Assembly (NCBI RefSeq): GCF_029892155.1 | Contig: NZ_JARZAG010000018.1 | Coordinates: 113,682 to 177,681 of the forward strand | DNA: 64,000 nt | Source: Kitasatospora sp. GAS204B | GTDB taxonomy: Bacteria; Actinomycetota; Actinomycetes; Streptomycetales; Streptomycetaceae | Reading direction: 5' to 3' | Notes under the pieces: generated by a model | Seen by the model: only the letters and a program-made list of their open reading frames with translations | Database searches by the model: none | Told to the model about the DNA's origin: nothing | Position numbers and translations under genes: made by a program | In this document: positions 18,214 to 26,745 of the stretch, piece after piece | Layout: every line of letters begins with the position of its first letter | Numbering within the stretch: the stretch's first letter is position 1

Positions 18214-18741
18214 TCAGTCGAGGCTTCTGTCAGGTCGGGTGTAGAAGGACTCGACGCCCCGCCAGGGCGAGGGGCCGCCCAGTGATCGGTCCAGGCGCCG
18301 TTGGGACGGGGCGAGGGAACAGCGGGCCGCATTGACGAAGCTCAGGTGAGCCTCGCCCAGTGCGGTATGAATCGGCCGCAGTTCTTCGAGGTCGGTCGGC
18401 TGACGGCCGTGGAAGAGAATGGTGAAGTCCTCCAGGGTCTCGCAGACCCGCTCGGCTGCTGTGCTGGTCGCCGGGTCGGCAACGAGGCTCACCGAGTGCT
18501 GGGCGGCCACGAACGGCACCCAGTCGACGGCGGGCCTCCGCTCGTCGAGGAATGCCTCGCGCAGCTCCGCCTCCACGGCCCCGAACGCCTGCAGGAACTT
18601 CTCGTAGGCGGCGGTCTGCGTCCCCTGCAGCCATTGCTGGTGCTGGCCGCGGCGCCCGACGACACCGCCGGCGATGACGCCCACGACCGTTGCGGTGACA
18701 CCACCTGCCGTGGATATCAGCAGATCCCATGAGACAGTCAA
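18214..18741 (-). CDS. Membrane-anchored protein, tandem paralogue B
   Basis: 175 aa. The start is TTG 18741: GAGGAGA at 18749-18755 is well placed, and this start aligns residue for residue with the ATG of paralogue A (WDLLISTAGG against WGTLISTASG). N-terminal membrane segment, then QTAAYEKFLQAFGAVEAELR and SVSLVADPATS as in its partner. Divergence between the copies is considerable, so the duplication is not recent. No known domain recognised. Confidence 0.75.
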   Translation of the reverse strand: MTVSWDLLISTAGGVTATVVGVIAGGVVGRRGQHQQWLQGTQTAAYEKFLQAFGAVEAELREAFLDERRPAVDWVPFVAAQHSVSLVADPATSTAAERVCETLEDFTILFHGRQPTDLEELRPIHTALGEAHLSFVNAARCSLAPSQRRLDRSLGGPSPWRGVESFYTRPDRSLD

Positions 18742-18885
18742 GCCAGGTCTCCTCACGATGATGAGCGGGGCGCCCCGGGCAGCCCCGCGCTGAACGAAGC
18801 CAACGGAATGAACATCAATTCTTGCCCAGTGTCGATGAGATGGATGCTCGAAGTCTTCTACTCGGCCCTCCAGAGACGCCACCGG

Positions 18886-19210
18886 GGCGCGTGGCGGGCC
18901 TCAGCGCCGTATGGATGTGAATGTCGAGGAGGTCGGCCAGTACCGGTGCGGGTAGCTCGGTGGCGAGGGCGATGAGGGCTGCGGTGCGGGCGGCTCTGGT
19001 GTGGATGCCCTGGCGCGCGAGCCGGTCGTTGAACGCTTTGCGGCTGAGTGGACGGCCGGGAACGACGCCGGGGAACAGCCACGGCGGCTGACCGGTGAGG
19101 GTTCGGGTCATGGCGGAGCGCTGGTACGGCGCGTCGGCGAGTTGGTGGAGGAGTTCGGCCAGGGGTGGTGGGATCCACAGCCTTTGCGGGTCTGGCGGCC
19201 TGAGTGATCG
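18886..19210 (-). pseudogene. Integrase-like C-terminal remnant
   Basis: Minus-strand frame reads LWIPPPLAELLHQLADAPYQ, PWLFPGVVPGRPLSRKAFND, then AARTAALIALATELPAPVLA-DLLDIH. This resembles the C-terminal part of streptomycete tyrosine-recombinase-type proteins, without an N-terminal half or a clear RxxR...Y active site. Best read as debris of a mobile element in a decayed region. Confidence 0.5.
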
Positions 19211-19281
19211 GCAGGTCTGCATGAACACCGCGCAGCGCTTTCTGGTTGCCGAGCAGGGCTTCCGTGTTCTCACGGCAGCAG

Positions 19282-19365
19282 TAGTTCGGCGATCTGCCCA
19301 GCCGCCGGTTGACGGACGCTCGCCCGGCGACCGTCACCATCGCGCGACGCGCGAGCGGCAGCTGA
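19282..19365 (+). pseudogene. C-terminal remnant of a SAM methyltransferase, copy 2
   Basis: Matches copy 1 at 16612-16695 (FGDL.S..LTDA.P..VTIARR.), but the CAG codon for Gln has become TAG at 19282. Similarity continues past the stop into AACCCCCCTCAGC. It now lies tail to tail with the CGNR gene. Confidence 0.65.
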
Positions 19366-19372
19366 ACCCCCC

Positions 19373-19957
19373 TCAGCCTCCGCTCCCGCTGCCCCCGCGC
19401 CGGGCCCGGAATGCGGCGGCCTTGACCCGGTTCTGACACGCCGTCGAGCAGAACTGCTTCGCCGCGTTCCGCGATCCGTCCACGTACACCCGGTCGCAGC
19501 GCGGCGCCTGGCAGACGCCCAACCGGCCGGCCAGGTCGCTGCCGATGGCCAGCGCCAAGGCGGTCGCGCACCCGGCGCTCCAGCCCACCGCGAGGGTGTC
19601 GTCGCGGCCGTGGAAGTGCAGTTGCCACGGTTCCCCGGCCACCCGGTCCAGCTGCGGTCGGGCGCCGGCGGCGCGCAGCAGCACGTTCAGCGTGGCCGCG
19701 GCGGCGTCCAGGTCGCCGGCGTCCACCGCTTCGAAGATCTCGCGCATTCGCCAGGCCGTGGCGATCAGGTGGTCGGCCTGGGCCGGACCGATGGCGTCGG
19801 GGTCGGTGCCGGCAGGCGGCAGGGCGGCGACGATCGCGGGCGCCGACTCGGCGCCGCGCGGGGCGGTGTAGGGCCTGCCCCGTGCGCTGCCGTCGGTCAG
19901 CGCGTTGACCAGAGCGACCGAGGCGTCCAGCAATCTCACGACGTGACTGTCGAACAT
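19373..19957 (-). CDS. CGNR zinc-finger transcriptional regulator
   Basis: 194 aa. An N-terminal stress-type ABATE-like domain (HVVRLLDASVALVNALTDG ... PWQLHFHGRDD) is followed by a C-terminal zinc finger, CQAPRCDRVYVDGSRNAAKQ then FCSTACQNRVKAAAFR. The family's CGNR motif reads CQNR here. ATG 19957 is preceded by AAGGAG, which overlaps the end of the gene upstream, so translation may be coupled to it. It probably binds DNA as a local regulator; the target is unknown. Confidence 0.85.
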   Translation of the reverse strand: MFDSHVVRLLDASVALVNALTDGSARGRPYTAPRGAESAPAIVAALPPAGTDPDAIGPAQADHLIATAWRMREIFEAVDAGDLDAAAATLNVLLRAAGARPQLDRVAGEPWQLHFHGRDDTLAVGWSAGCATALALAIGSDLAGRLGVCQAPRCDRVYVDGSRNAAKQFCSTACQNRVKAAAFRARRGGSGSGG

Positions 19958-19968
19958 CACTTGACCAG

Positions 19969-20163
19969 CTACTCCTTTGCCTCTGGACCTTCGGTGAGAT
20001 GCGGCCGTCGCTGGCATGGACCGAGCGGGATCCCGCAGGAGTGGCCCATGGTTTGAACGATGCGGACCCCGGCTTCGGCCGAGGCCTCCCGCCATGCCCA
20101 CCGCATCAGTTCAGTGGTTCCTTCATCATCACGGAGAATACGGGCGAGTCCGATCTCAGGCAT
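19969..20163 (-). CDS. Small protein of unknown function
   Basis: 64 aa from ATG 20163 with a strong GGAGGGAAG ribosome binding site. The sequence is charged and short (MPEIGLARILRDDEGTTELM...), with no motif I recognise. Its start overlaps the stop of the remnant upstream, and its last codons contain the ribosome binding site of the CGNR gene, so the three look translationally linked. Confidence 0.5.
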   Translation of the reverse strand: MPEIGLARILRDDEGTTELMRWAWREASAEAGVRIVQTMGHSCGIPLGPCQRRPHLTEGPEAKE

Positions 20164-20452
20164 GCGCTTCCCTCCGATGGTCAGTCCAGGATCGGTTGTG
20201 TGGACTGCCGGGAGCGACCTTGGCGAGCGTGGCCGTGAACTGGTCAAGCATGTGTCCGGTCCGTCCATGGCTCGCGGAAAGCGGCACCGGCTGAGCCGTG
20301 GCCACCGCCGCTTCGAGCTCCGTCTGCCGAAGCTGAGCACTGGTGAGATCGGTCAGCGTCAGGTGGCGGATCCGCTGCACGGAGGGACGCAGGAGGGCCA
20401 GGTTCCGGTGAGCATGCGCTTCAGCACCAGCCCACAGACCAGCCTGGGCCAA
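20156..20452 (-). pseudogene. C-terminal remnant of a TPR-type regulator
   Basis: The frame reads AEAHAHRNLALLRPSVQRIR, LTDLTSAQLRQTELEAAVATA, then a helix ending in LAKVAPGSPH. This is the tail of the TPR-like domain found in many streptomycete XRE regulators. No HTH part exists upstream, so it appears N-terminally truncated. Confidence 0.5.
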
Positions 20453-21157
20453 TTTGGGGCGGCGAGACCTTGGTGCGACTGGGCTACCGCGCCCAGCGTC
20501 CCATGGCCGGCGCGGTGCCGATCAGGCACTCGATGCCGGTCGGGAAGCCGGCGAGAGCGTAGGCGGTCAGGCGCAGGTGGCCCTCAAGGCAGACCAGGGA
20601 TGCGTCAGAACCTGCTCGGCCTGCCCGGCTGCCGCCAGATGTGACCGGAGGTTCTGGCCGAACCTCCGGCTGGACAGCTCGCCACTCAAGAAGCAGGCGA
20701 CCATCTCGTCCTCACTACTCACGCCCAGTACCTGCACGACCGTCAGCATAGGACTGACCCGGCTGGGCACCGCAACCTGCTCGCACGTCATCTCGTCCAC
20801 AGGTCTTGACCATTGCTCGAGTCTTCTCGACATCGCAGAGACCGTGCTCAGCTCCTTTGCAGCGAACGGGCGGCCACCGCGCGGGCGTTACCGCCTTGCC
20901 GTCTCCCAGCACGAACAACGCGTCTGGCTCCATGGGACCGATGGCCCGGTGTGGCACCTGGTCCGACCGGGAGCCCACCCCGCGAACCGCCCCGTCCGGG
21001 GCCCTCTCTGCTGCGTTTTCGGAGGTCGTAAAGAGCGAAGCCGACACACGGGAAGACCCCCGCCGGTCAGGTTCTCTCCTGGCTCACGGGGGTCTTCGTC
21101 ACTTCTCAGGCGCGGGCCGAGCTGTAGCATTCGTCACTGACGATACATGGTTCACCA
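20453..21157. other. 705-bp gap with gene debris
   Basis: No complete gene is credible. A minus-strand stretch around 20570-20760 (DEMVACFLSGELSSRRFGQN) and another near 20880-20950 (EPDALFVLGDGKAVTPARWP) look like conserved protein fragments I cannot name. The gap ends with a hairpin before the MFS gene. Confidence 0.4.
21052..21097. terminator. Hairpin, likely terminator
   Basis: Perfect 11-bp arms GAAGACCCCCG (21052-21062) and CGGGGGTCTTC (21087-21097) with a 24-nt loop, 60 bp upstream of the MFS gene. It could terminate transcription from the left or act in the MFS leader. Confidence 0.55.
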
Positions 21158-22387
21158 GTGACGATTGGCATCCACATGCGCTTCGGCCCGAGCCCGGCAG
21201 GTTCGCCACCACTGCCACGTACCGTCCGGCTGCTCGTCGCGGCCCGGGCGATGAACCGGCTCGCGGCCTTCTCGCTGCCCTTCCTCACCGTGCTGATCAG
21301 CACCGACTTCCACGCTTCCACCGCCACCGCCGGACTGGTCGGCACCGCCTTCGGACTCGCCACCATCCCCTCCCGGCTGGCCGGCGGCAGACTGGCGGAC
21401 CGGCTGGGCCGCCGACGCACCATCGTGCTCGGACTGACCGGCTGCGCCCTCGCGCAGCTCGGGCTCGCGGTGGCGGGCAGCCTGGCGGTCGCGGCCGGGT
21501 TCGCCGTGCTGCTCGGGCTCGCCTTCGAGCTGTACGAACCGCCGAGCCAGGCGATGATCGCCGACGCGGTGGACCCGGCCGACCGGGTGCGCGCCTACAG
21601 CCTGCTCAACGCGGCCCTGGCGGCGGCCGGGCTGGCGGCCGGCGTACTGGCGGCCGCGCTCGGGCGGTGGGACCTGCGCTGGCTCTTCGTCGCGGATGCG
21701 GCGAGTTGCCTGGCCTGCGCTGTGGTGGTGTATGCCGTGCTGCCGGCAGACCGGCCAGGCGGGTCCAGTGACCCCGGTTCTGACGAACCGTCAGTAGTCG
21801 GCAGCCCCTGGCGGGATCGCGGGCTGCTCGCCATGCTCGCCTCCGGCACCCTGTTCGCACTGGTCTACCTCCAACTCACCCTCGCGCTGCCGCTCTCGCT
21901 GGCCCGGCACGGCCTGCCGCCGGCCGACGCCGGGCTGCTCTACACCGCCTCGGCGCTGACCGTGCTGGCCGGCCAGCCGCTGCTGCGCCGGCCACCGCTC
22001 GCCGGTCTCTCGGCGCCGGTCGCGCTCCGCGCGGGCTACCTGCTGCTGGCGGCGGGCCTGGCCGGCTACGCGATCGCGAACGGTCCGGCCGGCCTGCTGG
22101 CCTCCACCGTGGTGCTGAGCCTGGGCGACCTGCTGCTGCTCGGCCGCGCCTACGCCATGGTCGCCGACCTCGCCCCGCCCGGCGCCGCCGGCCGCTACCT
22201 GGCCGCCTACGGCACCAGTTGGGGCATCGCCGCCGTGGCGGCACCACTGCTCGGCACCCAGTTGCTCGCCCGCGCCGGGACCGGCGCCCTCTGGTTCACG
22301 ATGGCGGCCGGCTGCCTGCTGCTGGCCGCCGGACAGCCGCTGCTGCTTCGGGCCACCCCTCGCAATGGCCAGCCAATCGGTCGCTGA
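21158..22387 (+). CDS. MFS transporter
   Basis: 409 aa with about 12 predicted membrane segments. The MFS signature loop between TM2 and TM3 is GGRLADRLGRRRTIVLG. The N-terminal half includes PFLTVLISTDFHASTATAGL and the second half starts after a linker near residue 200. It is a drug/metabolite efflux type by family; the substrate is unknown. The start is GTG 21158 or ATG 21176, and no strong ribosome binding site decides. It has no operon partner. Confidence 0.85.
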   Translation: MTIGIHMRFGPSPAGSPPLPRTVRLLVAARAMNRLAAFSLPFLTVLISTDFHASTATAGLVGTAFGLATIPSRLAGGRLADRLGRRRTIVLGLTGCALAQLGLAVAGSLAVAAGFAVLLGLAFELYEPPSQAMIADAVDPADRVRAYSLLNAALAAAGLAAGVLAAALGRWDLRWLFVADAASCLACAVVVYAVLPADRPGGSSDPGSDEPSVVGSPWRDRGLLAMLASGTLFALVYLQLTLALPLSLARHGLPPADAGLLYTASALTVLAGQPLLRRPPLAGLSAPVALRAGYLLLAAGLAGYAIANGPAGLLASTVVLSLGDLLLLGRAYAMVADLAPPGAAGRYLAAYGTSWGIAAVAAPLLGTQLLARAGTGALWFTMAAGCLLLAAGQPLLLRATPRNGQPIGR

Positions 22388-22707
22388 AGCCTCGCAACTG
22401 CCGGGCGGACCCGCTGTTCGATCACCCAGGAAACCGCCGGCCGCTCGGTGTCCGGCACCAATCGCCCCACCGGTCGCCGCCCTGTTTGGATAGGCCCCGG
22501 CCCCACCGCACGGGGCCCGGCTCGCGGCCTCCCCCACCACGCGAGCCCTCGGCGGCAGCCGCGCCCTGGCCCAGGGTGCGGGGGGCCGTGCACGTGGCCT
22601 GACCTCAAGCAGGCACACCGCACGCCCCTCCGCACACTCCACCACCGCGCGGCTGCCGCACGAAGCGCCACCGCCTGAGTGTCAGTGGTGTGCGGCACGC
22701 TGTCCGT
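22388..22707. other. 320-bp gap, nothing recognised
   Basis: Between the MFS stop and the small Cys protein I see no plausible gene, strong hairpin or repeat. Confidence 0.5.
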
Positions 22708-22935
22708 ATGCGTGCACCTCGGATCCAGTGCCCCACCTGCAGCCGCCTGGTCGCCCTGATGCCGACGACCCGCCGTCCCGGCTACGGCGTGGTCCACGAC
22801 CACAAGAAGGACCGCCGCTCGCTCGTGCTCTGCGAGGCGAGCATGCAGCAGTTGCCGACCGCCACCGCTGACGCCTGGCAGGACGCCCTGCCCGGCGCCG
22901 ACGGCCAACCGGACGCGGCGGCAACGCTGTTCTGA
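22708..22935 (+). CDS. Small CxxC protein
   Basis: 75 aa from ATG 22708. It has a CPTC pair near the N-terminus, a GYGVVHDHKKDRRSLVLCEA core with a third Cys, and an acidic tail ending GQPDAAATLF. The Cys and His placement could bind zinc. Function is unknown. A fragment of a second copy of its 3' end (GRPDAATTLF) lies at 23640-23676, showing that this gene was once duplicated locally. Confidence 0.6.
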   Translation: MRAPRIQCPTCSRLVALMPTTRRPGYGVVHDHKKDRRSLVLCEASMQQLPTATADAWQDALPGADGQPDAAATLF

Positions 22936-23115
22936 GCGGCTCGCCCACTGCTGCTTCAAGCAGCTACGCCGCCCGACCGCCCGGTGGCCACGGATCAAGG
23001 CCGGACGCAACGACGACCTCGGCACCTCATCCGGCGATCATCACCAACCGCACCGTCACTGAGTTCAGGATTTAAGCAGGTGCGGGGCGGCAGGCCGTCA
23101 GCTAGCCTCCGGCCC

Positions 23116-23610
23116 ATGACCTGGCTGCCTGCTGATTTTGTCCATCCCGTCCGCGTGCCACTCCCCGGCGGCCACCACCTGCGCCCGATCACGGGCGCCG
23201 ACACCGAGCTCGACTACCCGGCTGTGATGGGTTCGCGCCAGCGTCTGTGGTCCATCTACGGCGAGGCATGGGGCTGGCCGCCGGCCACCATGACGTATGA
23301 GCAGGACCGGGAGGATCTGGTGCGGCACGAGGTCGAGATCGCGGCGCACAAGTCCTTCAACTATGCGCTGTTCGATGACGCGGGCACGGCCCTGCTCGGC
23401 TGCGTCTACATCGACCCGCCGGAGAAGACCGGCGCCGACGCCGAGATCTCCTGGTGGGTGGTGGACGACCAGGTCGGCACCGAGCTCCAGCGCGCGCTGG
23501 ACACCCTCGTCCCGCGGTGGATCGCCGAGGCATGGCCCTTCGAACGCCCCCGGTACGTCGGACGGGACCTCTCCTGGCAGGACTGGCTGGCCCTTCCGGA
23601 TCTCACCTGA
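23116..23610 (+). CDS. GNAT-like acetyltransferase-fold protein
   Basis: 164 aa. It opens with a typical GNAT beta1 (VRVPLPGGHHLRPITGADTE). Later, NYALFDDAGTALLGCVYIDP and AEISWWVVDDQ match beta3-beta4 of the fold. The V/I-x-x-x-x-R/Q-G-x-G/A loop is degenerate, so acetyl-CoA binding is not assured. ATG 23116 follows TAGCCT by 7 nt without a Shine-Dalgarno sequence and is probably leaderless. Confidence 0.65.
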   Translation: MTWLPADFVHPVRVPLPGGHHLRPITGADTELDYPAVMGSRQRLWSIYGEAWGWPPATMTYEQDREDLVRHEVEIAAHKSFNYALFDDAGTALLGCVYIDPPEKTGADAEISWWVVDDQVGTELQRALDTLVPRWIAEAWPFERPRYVGRDLSWQDWLALPDLT

Positions 23611-23639
23611 CTCAGCTCGATCTCTGAACTCCGCCCGTA

Positions 23640-23676
23640 CCGACGGCCGACCCGATGCGGCGACAACGCTGTTCCG
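23640..23676 (+). pseudogene. 3' remnant of the small CxxC gene
   Basis: Bases 23642-23674 nearly match 22900-22932 and code GRPDAATTLF, the last residues of the CxxC protein. Only the tail survives. Confidence 0.5.
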
Positions 23677-23745
23677 AGCGCCACAGCGTGCGACGATGTC
23701 GGTCAACGAGCTTCTGCCGTCGCGAAGTTACGAGAGGGGTCGGCG

Positions 23746-23964
23746 ATGAGCAACCGGGTCAGCGGGGTTGTCCGGTGGTACAACCAGGTCAAGGGCTACG
23801 GCTACATCGACGGGGACGACGGCCGCGAGGTGCTGGTGCACCGCGCGGCCGTGGAGGACTTCCCGTTCCTGACCGAGGGCCTGCGGGTCACCTACCTCAT
23901 GGTCACCGACGAGGGCGACGACTCGGGCGAGGTGCACGCGGAGCAGGTCCATGTCGTCCAGTGA
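23746..23964 (+). CDS. Cold-shock-domain-like small protein
   Basis: 72 aa with the CSD opening GVVRWYNQVKGYGYI, matching RNP1 (KGYGYI), then EVLVHRAAVEDF in the place of RNP2 (usual DVFVHFSAI). Predicted to bind single-stranded nucleic acid. It is slightly more divergent than housekeeping Csp proteins: V for F in RNP2 and an acidic C-terminus. ATG 23746 has GAGAGGGG upstream. It is convergent with the molybdenum hydroxylase gene, only 6 bp away. Confidence 0.82.
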   Translation: MSNRVSGVVRWYNQVKGYGYIDGDDGREVLVHRAAVEDFPFLTEGLRVTYLMVTDEGDDSGEVHAEQVHVVQ

Positions 23965-23970
23965 CCTCGC

Positions 23971-26745
23971 CTACCGGGACTCACCGCTCCCCCGTCCCCG
24001 CTCATGCAGCGCCTGCCACACCTTGTCGCGCAGGAACGGGGCCTCGGTGAAGCGGATGCCGGTGGCGTCGCGCAGGGCGTTGGCGAAGGCGGGCGGGACG
24101 GGGTTGAAGGGGCTCTCGCTCATCGACTTGGCGCCCAGCGGGCCGATGGAGTCCGAGGTTTCGCTGAAGTGGACCTCGGTGCGCGGGACATCCGCGTAGG
24201 CGGGCAGGCGGTAGCGGCGGAAGGCGGCGGTGGTGACCTCGCCGCGGTCGTTCAGCAGGACCTGCTCGAAGAGGGTCGCGCCGAGCGCCTGGGCGACCCC
24301 GCCCTCGACCTGGCCGCGGCACTGCAGCGGGTTCATCACCTTGCCGGCGTCGGCCCCGTGGACGCTGCGCAGGATCCTGATCTCGCCGGTGTCCGGGTCG
24401 ACGGCGATCCTGAACCACTGCGAGTTGAAGGCCACCGAGCGGGGTGAACCACCCCAGTGCCCGTCGGCCGACAGCTCAACTCCCTTGCCGCGCGCGGCCT
24501 CGAAGATCTCCTTGAGCGAGACCGGGCGCCCGTCGCAGTCCACCGCGTCGGCGGTCAGCCGCAGCAGGCTGCGCGGTGTGCGGGCGTACTCGGCGGTGAA
24601 CGACAGGAGTTGCTCGGCGAGCGCGTTGGCGGCCTTCATCACGGCCTTGCCGGCCACCACCGTGCCCGCCGAGCCGAAGGCGCCGGTGTCGTGCTTGACC
24701 ACGTCGGTGTCGGACTGCCGGATGGCGATCCGGTCCACCGTGGTGCCCAGCGCCCCGGCGGTGATCTGCTTGTGGACGGTGGTGGTGCCGTTGCCGAACT
24801 CCGCGGTGCCCACGGCTATGTCGTACGTGCCGTCCTCCAGCAGCTTCACCGTCGCGTCGGCGAAGTGGCCGCCGGGCGGGCCGGTGGCGATCGCGGACAT
24901 CGCGAAGCCCTGGCCCACCAGCCAGCCCTCGGGGGCCAGTTCGGCGCTCCGGTCGTCGGCGAGGGCGTTGCGCACCACTTGTAGGCACTGGTCCAGGCCG
25001 TAACTGGCGATGTGCAGGTCCTCCTCCTCGCCGCACGGGCCCTCCATGTGCTCGCCGGGGCCGATGACGTTCTTCTCGCGCAACTCCAGCGGGTCGATGC
25101 CCAGTTTGCGGGCCAGTTCGTCCATCGCCGACTCCAGCGCGAAGGTGACCTGGCCGAGCCCGTAGCCGCGGAAGGCCCCGGCGGGCACGCCGTTGGTGTA
25201 GACGGAGTACGCGTTGACCTTCTTGTTCGGCGCGCGGTACACGCCCATCGACTCGCCCACGCTGTGGAACATCACCGCGGGACCGTGGTTGCCGTAGGCG
25301 CCGGTGTTGGCGACCACCCGGAACTGAATGGCCGTCAGAGTGCCGTCGCTCCTGGCGCCGAGCTTCACGGTGACCTTGAACGGGTGCCGGGTGGTGGCGC
25401 CGTAGAACTGCTCGGGGCGGGTGAACTCCAGCTTGACGGGGCGGTGCAGCTTCATCGCGGCGAGCACCGCGATGTCCTCGGTGAGCATCTCCTGCTTGCC
25501 GCCGAAGCCGCCGCCGACCCGGCCCGCGATCACCCGGACCTTCTCCATCGGCAGGTCGTACAGGTCGCAGAGCGCGCGCCGGGTGAGGAACGGCACCTGG
25601 GTGCTGGAGCGGACCACGATCCGCTCCGCACCACCCTCCTCGTTCTCCTCGTTCTCTTCGTTCTCTTCGAAGTAGACGACGCAGCCGTGCGTCTCCAGGC
25701 TGGCGTGCTGCACCCGCTGGGTCTGGAAGGTCTCCTCGTAGACCACGTCGGCCTCGGCGAAACCCTGCTCGACGCTGCCCAGTTCCCCGTGCACCTCGCC
25801 GCAGACGTTGTCCGCGGCGCGGAAGATGCGGGACTCGGGGCCCTTCGGGTGGATCACCGGCGCGCCCGGCAGCATCGCCTCCTCCGGGTCGATGACGTAC
25901 GGGAGTTCCTCGTAGTCGACGACGATCCGGCGGCAACCCTCCTCGGCGGCGCCCTCGCTGTCGGCGACCACGGCCGCGACGCGCTGGCCGACGAAGCGGA
26001 CCACGTCGTCGAGCACCCGGGTGTCGTCCGGGTCCTCGGTGGGGTGCTCGTGGCGGGCGGAGGAGTAGTGCTTCTCGGGGGCGTCGTGGTGGGTGAGGAC
26101 GGCGTGCACGCCGGGCACCCGCAGGGCGGCCGAGGTGTCGATGGAGCGGATCCGGGCGTGCGGGTGCGGGGAGCGCAGCAGCTTCAGGTGCAGCAGGCCC
26201 TCGACCTCGACGTCGAAGGTGTAGCGGGCGGTGCCGGTGACCACCTGCGGCCCGGCGGGGGCGCCGAGGCTGCGGCCGACGGCCTGTCCGGCGCACGGCC
26301 GCTCGGTGTGCTTGACGCCGCGGATCGCGTCCTCGATCGCCCGGTAGCCGGTGCAGCGGCAGAGGTTGCCCTTGAGCGAGCGGGGCAGGTCGGTGAGCTG
26401 CTCGGCGTCCAGGGCGGAGGTGGTCATCAGGAAGCCTGCCGTGCAGAAGCCGCACTGGAAGCCCTGGGCGTCCAGGAACTTCTGCTGCATCGGGTGCAGT
26501 TCGCCGCCTTCCTCGGCCAGACCCTCGACGGTGGTGACCGAACGGCCCTCGGCGCGGACCGCCGGGAAGATGCAGCTGTGCACGGGCCGGCCGTCGACCT
26601 GCACGGTGCAGGCACCGCAGTCACCGGCATCGCAGCCCTTCTTCACGCCGAACCAGCCGCGGTCGCGCAGGTAGGTCCGCAGGCACTGGCCGGGGCGGGG
26701 CTCGGCGTCGAACTCCTGGTTGTTGACGCGGATCGAGTAGCTCAT
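23971..26745 (-). CDS. Molybdenum hydroxylase, fused 2Fe-2S and Mo-binding subunits
   Basis: 924 aa from ATG 26745 (AGGAGG 7 nt upstream), xanthine dehydrogenase/aldehyde oxidase family. Residues 1-160 are the iron-sulfur part: plant-type cluster KGCDAGDCGACTVQVDG and second cluster CGFCTAGF...LCRCTGY. The rest is the molybdopterin subunit with GGGFGGKQ, GAFRGYG and the catalytic Glu region GAKSMSESP. It would hydroxylate a purine or an aldehyde and pass electrons via Fe-S to the FAD subunit encoded just upstream. The two parts are separate genes in many bacteria but one chain here. An EENEENEENEE stretch from a 9-bp repeat (25640-25667) interrupts the Mo part. Confidence 0.93.
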   Translation of the reverse strand: MSYSIRVNNQEFDAEPRPGQCLRTYLRDRGWFGVKKGCDAGDCGACTVQVDGRPVHSCIFPAVRAEGRSVTTVEGLAEEGGELHPMQQKFLDAQGFQCGFCTAGFLMTTSALDAEQLTDLPRSLKGNLCRCTGYRAIEDAIRGVKHTERPCAGQAVGRSLGAPAGPQVVTGTARYTFDVEVEGLLHLKLLRSPHPHARIRSIDTSAALRVPGVHAVLTHHDAPEKHYSSARHEHPTEDPDDTRVLDDVVRFVGQRVAAVVADSEGAAEEGCRRIVVDYEELPYVIDPEEAMLPGAPVIHPKGPESRIFRAADNVCGEVHGELGSVEQGFAEADVVYEETFQTQRVQHASLETHGCVVYFEENEENEENEEGGAERIVVRSSTQVPFLTRRALCDLYDLPMEKVRVIAGRVGGGFGGKQEMLTEDIAVLAAMKLHRPVKLEFTRPEQFYGATTRHPFKVTVKLGARSDGTLTAIQFRVVANTGAYGNHGPAVMFHSVGESMGVYRAPNKKVNAYSVYTNGVPAGAFRGYGLGQVTFALESAMDELARKLGIDPLELREKNVIGPGEHMEGPCGEEEDLHIASYGLDQCLQVVRNALADDRSAELAPEGWLVGQGFAMSAIATGPPGGHFADATVKLLEDGTYDIAVGTAEFGNGTTTVHKQITAGALGTTVDRIAIRQSDTDVVKHDTGAFGSAGTVVAGKAVMKAANALAEQLLSFTAEYARTPRSLLRLTADAVDCDGRPVSLKEIFEAARGKGVELSADGHWGGSPRSVAFNSQWFRIAVDPDTGEIRILRSVHGADAGKVMNPLQCRGQVEGGVAQALGATLFEQVLLNDRGEVTTAAFRRYRLPAYADVPRTEVHFSETSDSIGPLGAKSMSESPFNPVPPAFANALRDATGIRFTEAPFLRDKVWQALHERGRGSGESR

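Noticed and set aside
21052..21097. Attachment site or tRNA-derived element
   Set aside because: It is a simple inverted repeat; no tRNA cloverleaf or second att copy was seen.
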